Part shown: in pieces, positions 1-6,537 of the stretch
Position numbering within the stretch: position 1 is the first letter of the stretch
Layout of the letters: every line of letters starts with the position of its first letter
NCBI GenBank assembly: GCA_050011895.1
Contig: JBEKIF010000088.1
Span: forward strand, 1-16,863
Direction of reading: 5' to 3'
Length of the DNA stretch: 16,863 bases
Source of the DNA: DATBGO01 sp050011895
GTDB lineage: Bacteria > Actinomycetota > Actinomycetes > Streptosporangiales > Streptosporangiaceae
Position numbers and translations under genes: made by a program
Notes under the pieces: generated by a model
Told to the model about the DNA's origin: nothing
The model's database searches: none
Seen by the model: the letters and a program-made list of their open reading frames with translations, nothing else

Positions 1-247
1 TCTTGTTCTCTCCGCACAGCTGAACGCGCTTGCCGGGGATGAAGTCACGCACGATGTATGTCAGCTGGGTCTCCCGGCCTAGGAACTTCGAGGTGTTGAG
101 GTAGGTGGTGCCGACTCCTCCGTCCCCCTGGCGGTTCACGGTGACCACCGTGCCCGGGTCCCATTCGGTGGTCGTGGTGAAGTCGGAGAGGTAGGCGAAC
201 ACTGCGTCCAGCGGCTTGTCGACGACCACGGTCTTCTGCACTTTCAT
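1..247 (-). CDS. SRPBCC-family protein (partial, C-terminus outside window)
   Basis: The reading frame starts with ATG at 247 and runs off the left edge, giving about 82 residues. It opens MKVQKTVVVDKPLDAVFAYL, the first strand and helix of the START/SRPBCC (polyketide cyclase/dehydrase-like) fold, and continues with a tryptophan-aspartate-proline stretch (TTEWDPGT) usual for this family. SRPBCC proteins bind hydrophobic small molecules in a cavity; the ligand here is unknown. A GAGGA ribosome site overlaps the stop codon of the upstream dehydrogenase gene, with only 7 bases between the two genes, so it is probably the last visible cistron of the leftward operon. I infer a lipid-handling role from that context only. 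Confidence 0.8.
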   Translation of the reverse strand, partial: MKVQKTVVVDKPLDAVFAYLSDFTTTTEWDPGTVVTVNRQGDGGVGTTYLNTSKFLGRETQLTYIVRDFIPGKRVQLCGENK

Positions 248-254
248 GGAATCC

Positions 255-1043
255 TCAGATCTTCTTGGTCATAGCGGAGTGCTCGGCAAGGGCGGGTCCG
301 GTGATTGAGGTGCGCGCCCACAGGGCCGTCCAGATGCGAGCGGGGACAAGGCGTGCGGCCTTCATCAGCAGGGCCATCGGCACAGGGAAGACGATCTCCG
401 CACGCTCGTGCTCGAGGCCGTCGCAGATGGAACGCGCGGCGTGGCCGGGCTCGATGATGAACGGCATCGGGAAGGGGTTGCCAGCCGTGAGGTCGGTCCG
501 CACGAAGCCGGGGCAGATCGTCGTGACGCGCACCCCGGTCCGGGCGACGTGGACGCGCAGCGACTCGAGCAGGTTGATCTGGGCGGCCTTGGTCGCTCCG
601 TAGGCTTCGGCGCCAGCCAGCCCGCGGAAGCCGGCCACGGAGGCGACGCCTGCGATGACGCCCTGGTGTCGCCGCAGCATCCCGGGGAGCACCGCCGCGA
701 TGGAGTTGCTCATCCCGATGAGGTTGGTCTGGATGTGCTGGTCGAACACCGCGGTGTCCCAGGCCGCCGGGTCCATCTGCTTCCAGTAGCCTGCGGACAG
801 CACCGCGAGGTCGATGGGTCCGAGCTCTTCGCGGACTCGTGTGGCGGCAGTCACGACCGAGGCAGCGTCGGTGACGTCGATGGGCACGGCAAGCATGGCC
901 CCTCCTGACACCTCCCGAAGCCGGTCTTCGCGGCGGGCCGAGATCGCGACGGTCGCGCCACGGCGGAGGAGCTCGCGTGCCACGGCGGCGCCGATTCCGC
1001 TGGACCCGCCGACGACCCAGGCGACCTTCCCAGCCAGATTCAT
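255..1043 (-). CDS. SDR-family NAD(P)-dependent oxidoreductase
   Basis: This 262-residue protein is a classical short-chain dehydrogenase. The nucleotide-binding glycine motif is GGSSGIG at residues 12-18, the catalytic Asn is N107 (QTNLIG), and the Ser-Tyr-Lys triad is S135, Y148 and K152, with the usual 12 residues between Ser and Tyr. R37-R38 after the second strand suggest NADP(H) preference, which is inference. The usual NNAG motif is replaced by LSAG. The C-terminal 50 residues (FPVPMALLMKAARLVPARIW) resemble the membrane-associated tail of SDRs acting on lipids or sterols. Its ATG overlaps the fatty acid synthase stop in an ATGA, and an AGGGG ribosome site lies 6 bases upstream, so the two are translationally coupled. 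The substrate is unknown; a keto or hydroxy lipid intermediate made by the operon is plausible. Confidence 0.88.
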   Translation of the reverse strand: MNLAGKVAWVVGGSSGIGAAVARELLRRGATVAISARREDRLREVSGGAMLAVPIDVTDAASVVTAATRVREELGPIDLAVLSAGYWKQMDPAAWDTAVFDQHIQTNLIGMSNSIAAVLPGMLRRHQGVIAGVASVAGFRGLAGAEAYGATKAAQINLLESLRVHVARTGVRVTTICPGFVRTDLTAGNPFPMPFIIEPGHAARSICDGLEHERAEIVFPVPMALLMKAARLVPARIWTALWARTSITGPALAEHSAMTKKI

Positions 1044-2287
1044 GCTGTGCCCCTGGCCAGCTGGAGCTGGCTGACCCCGAGGTACCCGCTGCGGAAGCCG
1101 GCCTCGCTATAGGCAAGGTAGAACTCCCACGTGCGGCGGAAAGCCTCGTCGAAGCCCTGGGCGTGGATGTGCGGCCACTGGCCGAGGAAGCGTTCACGCC
1201 ACAGCCGCAGGGTCCGCGCGTAGTGCGGCCGCAGCTCACGCTGCCGCGTCACGCGCAGCGTGGTGTGGGCCGTGAGGACGTCGTCGACCGCATGAAGAGA
1301 CGGGATGATGCCGCCGGGGAAGATGTGCTTCTGGATCCAGCTGAAGCTGCGCCGGGTGGCGAGGAAGCGGTCGTGCGCCATGGTGATGGCCTGGAGGCTG
1401 ATCCTGCCTCCGGGAGCGAGGAGCCGGTCAAGGGTGGCGAAGTAGGCAGGCCAGTAGGCCTCTCCGACGGCTTCGATCATCTCGACGCTGACGATGGCGT
1501 CGTACTCGCCGTCGACCTCGCGGTAGTCCTGCACGCGCACCTCTACGAGCGCGGAGAGGCCGGCGGCTGCCACCCGCTCACGGGCCAGCCGCATCTGTTC
1601 ATGGGAGAGGGTGATCGCCGTGACGCGAGCACCGCGCTGCGCGGCGCGGATGGCCAGTGACCCCCAGCCTGATCCGATTTCCAGCACGCGGCTGCCTTCC
1701 TGGACACCCGCGAGGTCGAGGATGCCGTCGATCTTGCGTAGCTGCGCCTCTTCAAGCGGGGTGGCCGCCGCGATCGGCTCGCTGTCGTCAAACCAGGCGG
1801 AGGAGTAGCTCATCGTGGGGTCCAGGAAAGCGGCGAAAAGGTCGTTGCTGAGGTCGTAATGGGCCGCGATATTGGCTCGCGAGCCGTCCAGGGTGTTCTC
1901 CTGGTTCCCTGGGACACGTCTGTCGACGAGGACACGTAGCCGCTGCAGGGGTGCCGGGATCAGTGTGGTCACCCGCGAGGCGAAGGGCGTCAGCAGGTCC
2001 GCCAGGTCGGTGCCGGGCCCGGCCCGCCAGTCCCCGGCCGTGTAGGCCTCACCGAATCCGATCTTCGCGTCCCGGCCGAGCCGGGCAAAGAACGCGGCGG
2101 GGCGGACGACCTCGAACTCGGGCGACGTCGGTGAGCCGCTGCCGAGCACCCGGCCGTCGGGATAGGTGACGCGGACGGGAATCCCGGCAACGGCGCGCTC
2201 GAAGATCAGCCGGGCGACGGTGGCGCGCATGGGCGCCCGCGGGCGTTTGGTGAGTGCGGGCCAGCCGATGGAGGTGGAGATGGTCAT
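1040..2287 (-). CDS. cyclopropane-fatty-acyl-phospholipid synthase family protein (UfaA1/UfaM-like)
   Basis: This 415-residue SAM-dependent enzyme belongs to the Cfa family, which transfers a methylene or methyl group to a double bond of phospholipid acyl chains at the membrane surface. Family landmarks are present in order: AAHYDLSNDLFAAFLDPTMS before the methyltransferase core, the SAM motif VLEIGSGWGS, the acidic VSVEMIEAVG stretch, and WIQKHIFPGG, a Cfa signature. The N-terminal domain of about 120 residues is normal for the family (E. coli Cfa is 382 residues). The frame is open upstream to about 2707, but that extension lies inside the DUF1365 gene in another frame, so I chose the ATG at 2287, 2 bases after the DUF1365 stop. 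The product could be a cyclopropane, a 10-methyl branched acid (as UfaA1 is reported to make) or the methylated precursor of furan fatty acids; sequence alone does not decide. Confidence 0.92.
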   Translation of the reverse strand: MTISTSIGWPALTKRPRAPMRATVARLIFERAVAGIPVRVTYPDGRVLGSGSPTSPEFEVVRPAAFFARLGRDAKIGFGEAYTAGDWRAGPGTDLADLLTPFASRVTTLIPAPLQRLRVLVDRRVPGNQENTLDGSRANIAAHYDLSNDLFAAFLDPTMSYSSAWFDDSEPIAAATPLEEAQLRKIDGILDLAGVQEGSRVLEIGSGWGSLAIRAAQRGARVTAITLSHEQMRLARERVAAAGLSALVEVRVQDYREVDGEYDAIVSVEMIEAVGEAYWPAYFATLDRLLAPGGRISLQAITMAHDRFLATRRSFSWIQKHIFPGGIIPSLHAVDDVLTAHTTLRVTRQRELRPHYARTLRLWRERFLGQWPHIHAQGFDEAFRRTWEFYLAYSEAGFRSGYLGVSQLQLARGTA

Positions 2288-2289
2288 GT

Positions 2290-3081
2290 TCAGATACCTG
2301 CCTGACGGATGTGGTTCGGGTGAGAGCGGATGGGCAGGCCACGCAGCCAGAGCCAGAGGCCGTGCACCCGGATCAGGGCCGAGATCCGCTGGGTCATCAG
2401 GGGCTGGCGGATGAGCAGCCGGGCCAGGGTCCGGCGGGTGGCGGGTTCTGGCCGGCCCCGGAAGGCCGCCGAGAACACGACGGTGCCCTCGTGGCGCAGC
2501 GTCACGGTCGTGGACACCCGGTCCGGGCTCAGGGTGAACCGCAGCCCGTACGTGCCGGTGACGTCGAAGAACGGGGAGACGTGGAAGTCCTTGCCCGTCA
2601 CGGCGATCCCCGCCTCGTCGGGGTGCAGGAGATAGGCGTGCCGCTCCCCGTAGGTGTTGTGGACCTCCGCGATAATGCAGGCGAGCCGCCCGCTGCTGTC
2701 GTAGCACCAGAAGACGGACAGCGGATCGAAGACATGGCCCAGGACGCGGGCGCTGGCGAGCATGAGAACCCGGCTCCGCTCACCGAGGTCGATACCGTTG
2801 AGCGCCAGGTAGTTCTCGACGTTGTCCTTGATCGTCAGGCGGGGGTCACCGAGATGATCGTCGCTGCTGAAGCAGGCGAACAGGCTCAGGTACCCCGGCT
2901 GCCTGGGGACCGAGTCGAGGTCAATGAGCCACTGGTAGATGCGGTGCCGGAAGGCATGGCGGACCGGGCCAGGACGCCGGTGCGTGACCTCGCCGGCGAC
3001 GAGCGCCGGCAGCGCAGGCAGCGGCGTCAGTCCGGGTGCCTGCCCGGTCGCCTCCGGTACGGCCGCCGCGAGGGCGCTCAC
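2290..3081 (-). CDS. DUF1365 family protein
   Basis: This is a DUF1365 protein of 263 residues with the typical VTHRRPGPVRHAFRHRIYQW opening, the central HVFDPLSVFWCYD block, EVHNTYGERHAYL, and the KDFHVSPFFDV block. The biochemical function of DUF1365 is not established; it almost always sits beside FAD amine-oxidase-like proteins and Cfa-type synthases, so it is presumed to work on the same lipid product. I start it at the GTG at 3081 because that codon overlaps the stop of the upstream FAD gene in a GTGA and has a GGGGTGA ribosome site just before it. An ATG at 3126 is in frame but would overlap the upstream gene by 49 bases. The stop lies 2 bases from the synthase start, so the two are probably translated together. 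Confidence 0.9.
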   Translation of the reverse strand: MSALAAAVPEATGQAPGLTPLPALPALVAGEVTHRRPGPVRHAFRHRIYQWLIDLDSVPRQPGYLSLFACFSSDDHLGDPRLTIKDNVENYLALNGIDLGERSRVLMLASARVLGHVFDPLSVFWCYDSSGRLACIIAEVHNTYGERHAYLLHPDEAGIAVTGKDFHVSPFFDVTGTYGLRFTLSPDRVSTTVTLRHEGTVVFSAAFRGRPEPATRRTLARLLIRQPLMTQRISALIRVHGLWLWLRGLPIRSHPNHIRQAGI

Positions 3082-4421
3082 CAGGTCACCCCGAAATGCC
3101 GGGCGGCTTCGACGCCGGAGCGGCATCCGTCCTCGTGAAAGCCCCAGCCGTGGTAAGCCCCGGCATAGACCGTGCGGTCTGTGGCGAGGCCGGCGAGCCG
3201 CGACTGCGCGCGGACCATCTCGGGCGTGTAGACGGGGTGCTCGTAGTCCATGACCGCGGCGACAGAGCGCGGGTCGAGACGCTCGCGGTCGTTGAGCGTG
3301 ACGAGGAAGGCCTCCGGTGACTGGTGCCCCTGGAGCCGGTTCATCCAGTAAGTCACCAGGGCGGGCTGGTCGGGCCGGTCACAGGATGCCATCCGGTAGT
3401 TCCACGACGCCCGGGCGTTCGGTGCCTGCGGGAGGACCGAGCTGTCGGTGTGCAGAACCGTCTCGTTGGCCGAGTAGCCGAACTGCTTGAGGGTGGCGGC
3501 CTCCGCGTCGCTCGGGTCAGCGAGCAGGCTGAGTGCCTGGTCGGCGTGCGTCGCGATCACAACGCGGTCCACACGGGTGACCTGGCCCGTGACGTCCCGG
3601 ATCTCGACGCCGTCCGCGGGCCTGGTGACGTCGGTGACGGCATGGGCCGCGCGGATATCCGGTAGCTGCCCGGCGAGCCGCTCGACGTAGATCCGTGACC
3701 CGCCGACGATGCTGTACCACTGGGGGGACCCGGCGACCCGCAGCAGGCCGTGGTTGTCGAGGAACCGGAAGAGGTAGCGCGCCGGGTAGGCCAGCGTGGT
3801 TTCGCGCCCGGCGGACCATACGCACGAGACGACCGGAACGGCGTAATGAGCGATGAAGTGACCGCTGAACCCCTCGCGGGCCAGGAACTCGCCGTAGGTC
3901 GTGAGATCCTCGTGCTCGCTCGTGCGCAGGAAGGCCAGTGCACGCCAGTGGAACCTGGCGACTTGCCCCAGCATCCGGACGAACCGCGGGTCGATGAGGC
4001 GGCGTGGCTGGGCGAAGATGCCGCGCAGGCCGCGGCCGCCGGCATACTCCAGGCCGCACCCATCGCAGCGAACGCTCATGCTCATCTCGGTGGGCCGTAC
4101 TTCTACGTCCAGCTCGCCGAAAAGCTTGCGCAGCCAGGGGTACGTCACGTCGTTGTGGACGATGAAGCCGCTGTCGACAGCGTGCCGCCGGCCGGCCGAG
4201 TCAGAGACGTCATGAGTATGCGCGTGTCCCCCGAGCCGGTCCTCCGCTTCGAACAGGGTGACGTCGTGGGTGCGGGAAAGCAGGTAGGCGGCGGTAAGTC
4301 CGGAGACCCCCGCGCCGATCACGGCCACGGACGGGCGCGGGGAATCGATGGGGGCGCCTGGGGCGCAGGCCTCATGGGCGGGTGGCGGGTCAGGCGTCAT
4401 GCCGATAGTGATGGAATTCAT
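3078..4421 (-). CDS. FAD-dependent oxidoreductase, NAD(P)-binding amine-oxidase-like (COG2907 type)
   Basis: The 447-residue protein has a Rossmann FAD-binding motif GAGVSG at residues 36-41, followed by the ribose-binding glutamate in LFEAEDRLGGH and a C-terminal FAD motif (VYAGAYHGWGFHEDG). Length and motif order match the amine-oxidase-like proteins usually paired with DUF1365 and Cfa-type enzymes, and M. tuberculosis Rv0449c has the same neighbours. Likely roles are desaturation or redox modification of a phospholipid acyl chain, by analogy with desaturase and oxidase steps of furan fatty acid synthesis; this is inference. It is the first gene of the leftward operon. Its promoter and the CTAGA repeats lie in the 92-base gap to the divergent regulator. 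The ATG at 4421 has only a weak ribosome site; an in-frame ATG seven codons later is an alternative. Confidence 0.88.
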   Translation of the reverse strand: MNSITIGMTPDPPPAHEACAPGAPIDSPRPSVAVIGAGVSGLTAAYLLSRTHDVTLFEAEDRLGGHAHTHDVSDSAGRRHAVDSGFIVHNDVTYPWLRKLFGELDVEVRPTEMSMSVRCDGCGLEYAGGRGLRGIFAQPRRLIDPRFVRMLGQVARFHWRALAFLRTSEHEDLTTYGEFLAREGFSGHFIAHYAVPVVSCVWSAGRETTLAYPARYLFRFLDNHGLLRVAGSPQWYSIVGGSRIYVERLAGQLPDIRAAHAVTDVTRPADGVEIRDVTGQVTRVDRVVIATHADQALSLLADPSDAEAATLKQFGYSANETVLHTDSSVLPQAPNARASWNYRMASCDRPDQPALVTYWMNRLQGHQSPEAFLVTLNDRERLDPRSVAAVMDYEHPVYTPEMVRAQSRLAGLATDRTVYAGAYHGWGFHEDGCRSGVEAARHFGVTW

Positions 4422-4432
4422 TGTCCAGATTC

Positions 4433-4465
4433 CGTCTAGAGTTTGTCTAGACTCAACCTAGACAC
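4433..4465. promoter_or_regulatory. predicted CarH-type operator: three 11-bp phased CTAGA elements
   Basis: Three consecutive 11-base blocks, CGTCTAGAGTT, TGTCTAGACTC and AACCTAGACAC, carry CTAGA at exactly the same position. CarH of Thermus binds three 11-bp direct repeats with a TNTACA-like core, one per DNA-binding domain of the tetramer; TCTAGA differs from that core mainly at one base. The blocks cover the predicted -10 and start point of the leftward promoter, where a bound repressor would block transcription. A further TTTGTCTA copy lies at 4487-4494 in the spacer of the regulator's own promoter. The repeats are seen directly; the regulator match is inference. Confidence 0.6.
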
Positions 4466-4483
4466 GCTGGCCAGGCTTGTCAA
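4455..4483 (-). promoter_or_regulatory. predicted promoter of the FAD/DUF1365/Cfa operon
   Basis: On the minus strand a perfect TTGACA (plus-strand 4478-4483) is followed after exactly 17 bases by TAGGTT (4455-4460), which keeps the key first, second and last bases of a -10 element. Transcription would start near 4448, leaving a leader of about 27 bases before the ATG at 4421. The -10 coincides with the third CTAGA block, as expected for a repressed promoter. Confidence 0.55.
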
Positions 4484-4507
4484 ATGTTTGTCTAAGGACT
4501 GTATAGT
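4477..4507 (+). promoter_or_regulatory. predicted promoter of the CarH-like regulator; leaderless transcript
   Basis: TTGTCA (4477-4482) and TATAGT (4502-4507) are separated by 19 bases. The -10 ends 7 bases before the ATG at 4514, so transcription probably begins at or next to the start codon and the mRNA is leaderless; no Shine-Dalgarno sequence is seen. The -35 element overlaps the opposite-strand TTGACA of the operon promoter, so both directions share it. A TTTGTCTA element in the spacer suggests autoregulation. Confidence 0.5.
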
Positions 4508-4513
4508 GTCCTC

Positions 4514-5413
4514 ATGGAGACTCCGGGGGATCGCCCGCTGCTGCGCATCGGTGAGCTGAGCCGGCGCCTCGGCGTAACCGACCACGTGCTCCGGGCCTGG
4601 GAAAGCCGCTACGGCCTGCTCCAGCCGGTGCGATCAGCAGGCGGCTTCCGGCTGTACTCCGCAGCGGATGAATGGCGGATCCGCCAGATGCAGGCCCACC
4701 TCGCCGAAGGGCTGTCCGCCGCCGAGGCAGCGCGCACCGTGCTTCGCGAGGACGGGAGCGCCAGCGCGGAACCAGCCCCGCCCGTCGGGCCGGACCTCAC
4801 CGCATCCACGGTGAGTGCACTCGCCGCGGCACTACGGCAGGCTCTCGAGGCATTCGACGAGCCGTCCGCCCAAGCCGTATTCGACCGGCTTGTGTCGGAC
4901 CTCTCGCTGACCGCTGTCCTGCGGGACGTCGTCCTCCCCTACCTCGCCGAGCTGGGCGAACGCTGGCAGCGCGGGACGGCAAGCATCGCCCAGGAGCACT
5001 TCGCTACCAACATCATCCGCGGCCGTCTCGCGGGCCTCGCCCGTGGCTGGGGAGGCGGCCACGGGCCGCGCGCCATCCTCGCCTGCCCGCCGGGGGAGCA
5101 GCACGATATGGCGCTCATGATTTTCGGCATAGTGCTCAACCGCAACGGGTGGAGCATCGACTACTTCGGGATAAACACCCCGGTCGAGGAACTGGAGCGG
5201 GCCGTTGACGCCACGCATCCTGACCTCGTCGTCCTAGCGGCCACCATCCCGGAGACTCTCGAGTCGCTGCGACCCAGGCTCGCCGCGCTCGCCCGGCGCG
5301 CCCCGCTCGCCCTGGCCGGCGCCGGCGCAACACCCCAGCTCGCGAGCGCCATAGGAGCCCGGCTCATGGCGGGTGACCTGGTGACCGAGGCCGTGCAGGC
5401 CCGGTGGTCATGA
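4514..5413 (+). CDS. CarH/LitR-type MerR-family B12-dependent photoreceptor regulator
   Basis: The 299-residue protein has an N-terminal MerR helix-turn-helix (residues about 9-77, LRAWESRYGLLQP and GGFRLYS wing), a helical cap domain, and a C-terminal Rossmann B12-binding domain. W151 and E161-H162 form the W-x9-E-H signature that marks adenosylcobalamin-binding light sensors. H197 in GEQHDMA matches the cobalt ligand H177 of Thermus CarH. The spacings W131-H142-H177 and W151-H162-H197 are identical. Known CarH proteins bind DNA as tetramers in the dark with adenosylcobalamin and fall apart in light, derepressing their targets. The residue matching Thermus H132, which ligates cobalt after light exposure, is Gln152 here. 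It is divergent from, and probably controls, the lipid operon. Confidence 0.88.
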   Translation: METPGDRPLLRIGELSRRLGVTDHVLRAWESRYGLLQPVRSAGGFRLYSAADEWRIRQMQAHLAEGLSAAEAARTVLREDGSASAEPAPPVGPDLTASTVSALAAALRQALEAFDEPSAQAVFDRLVSDLSLTAVLRDVVLPYLAELGERWQRGTASIAQEHFATNIIRGRLAGLARGWGGGHGPRAILACPPGEQHDMALMIFGIVLNRNGWSIDYFGINTPVEELERAVDATHPDLVVLAATIPETLESLRPRLAALARRAPLALAGAGATPQLASAIGARLMAGDLVTEAVQARWS

Positions 5414-5667
5414 GCAAAGCAACTCATCGCCGACCCGTCTGGCCTCATTGGTGAGACCAGCGCCGGCGTCGCCGCCGGGTTCCGCACCGTTCCTGGAGCA
5501 GGCCGACACCAGCTGCCGCCAGCGGATGCTGGCCCGCGCAGGCCGCATTTTGCCCCTCAACTGCCCCCCACAATGATCTTCCATGAACAGACGCGCTGCC
5601 AGAATTCGGCGTTATGGCCGGTCATCCGACCGCCGGCCGCAACTAGGACACCAGTGCGGAGATGATC

Positions 5668-5925
5668 ACCTGAACGCATTGGAGCCTCGGCGGGCAAATA
5701 TGCAGTAGCGGCCGGGGCAGTGCTCGCACACATGCTGGAAACGCAGCTTGTGACCGCTCTCCTGCTGCCAGGTGACGGACAGCCGGTGGACCGTCCACCT
5801 GCCTCCCCGCGGGTCAGCGCTAAGTACGTCGGGACGAGTCCGGCTTGGGTGAGGTGGTACTCATAACGACGCGGGCGACGTTGCCCGTGACTTCGTGGAG
5901 GGCATCTCCACAGATCCTCCTTCAT
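5668..5925 (-). pseudogene. winged-helix regulator remnant (HxlR-like), frameshifted
   Basis: Reading the minus strand in more than one frame gives pieces that join into one winged-helix-like protein: ALHEVTGNVARV, then RRYEYHLTQAGL with PTYLALTR, then RWTVHRLSVTWQQESGHKL followed by a cysteine pair (VCEHCPGRYC). The RYEYHLT-x-AG strand is typical of the wing of HxlR-family regulators, and the cysteine-bearing tail also fits that family. No single frame is open across all pieces, so at least two frameshifts have occurred. The rest of the gap from 5414 to 6067 shows no recognisable gene. Confidence 0.4.
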
Positions 5926-6067
5926 CACCGCAGCCCCAGCGGGAGCGGGACAGCCCGTCGAAAGGGGCCTGGCCATCACGTTGTGTGGTTGGATTGACTC
6001 CTGAAGCCTGGACCTCGCTTCGCCTGGATACCGGCACGCATTGTGACTTCTCGGCGAAAGCGGCGGC

Positions 6068-6526
6068 ATGAAGGTACTCGGCGGTACCCCGGCGCGAGCG
6101 CCAGCCGGGCCCGTCCCGCTGGAAGCGGGCGAAGTGACGGGCACGGCAGCGTCTCAGCGGAGTGACCCGGCGGATGCCGTCGCGGCGGAGCCGTTCGAGC
6201 GTGTGGCGCGGCTCGCGGCGATGGTCCTGGGTACGCCGCTGGCGGCCGTCACGATCGCTGGTGAGTTCGCCCCCTTCGCCGGGAACAGTCCAGGCGCCTC
6301 GGGTATGGCCGATTGGCAGACCCCTGCCGAGCAGGCCTTGTGCCAGCGCGTGGTCAACTCCGGGGAGAAAGTGGTCCTCGGCGGCACGCGGCTGGACCTG
6401 CGGATGAACGGCAACTGCCCGGCCGGGACGGCGGGCGTGATCGCGTGGGCCGGGTTCCCGGTGCGTGACCCGGACGGGCAGGTAGCCGGCGCCCTCTGCG
6501 TTGCTGATCACCTGCCGCGTTGCTGA
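6068..6526 (+). pseudogene. GAF-domain N-terminal part of a split GAF-SpoIIE phosphatase
   Basis: This 152-residue frame carries a GAF-like sensor domain from about residue 38 (PFERVARLAAMVLGTPLAAV) to the characteristic last strand GALCVADHLPR. It then stops at 6524-6526 because of the tandem duplication at 6500-6537. If one copy of the duplicated unit is removed, the frame continues as DHLPRNWSSRDVEVLEILAQ, the normal end of a GAF domain, straight into the SpoIIE-type domain downstream. The ATG at 6068 has no strong ribosome site and is uncertain. As it stands the product is a truncated sensor domain with no catalytic part. Confidence 0.72.
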
Positions 6527-6537
6527 TCACCTGCCGC
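6500..6537 (+). repeat. perfect 19-bp tandem duplication causing a frameshift
   Basis: The unit GTTGCTGATCACCTGCCGC occurs twice with no gap, at 6500-6518 and 6519-6537. Nineteen is not a multiple of three, so the second copy shifts the frame and creates the stop at 6524. Deleting either copy restores one continuous GAF-SpoIIE frame, which shows that the single-copy form is ancestral. Confidence 0.95.

Noticed and set aside
2288..2707. N-terminal extension of the Cfa-type synthase frame
   Set aside because: It overlaps the DUF1365 coding sequence in another frame and is Arg/Pro-rich; the ATG at 2287 gives the normal family length.
2254..3138. 294-residue plus-strand frame
   Set aside because: Antisense shadow of the DUF1365 gene, no recognisable domain.
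5557..6144. 195-residue minus-strand frame as one intact gene
   Set aside because: Only short parts look like protein, and the HxlR-like similarity jumps between frames, so it is a remnant.
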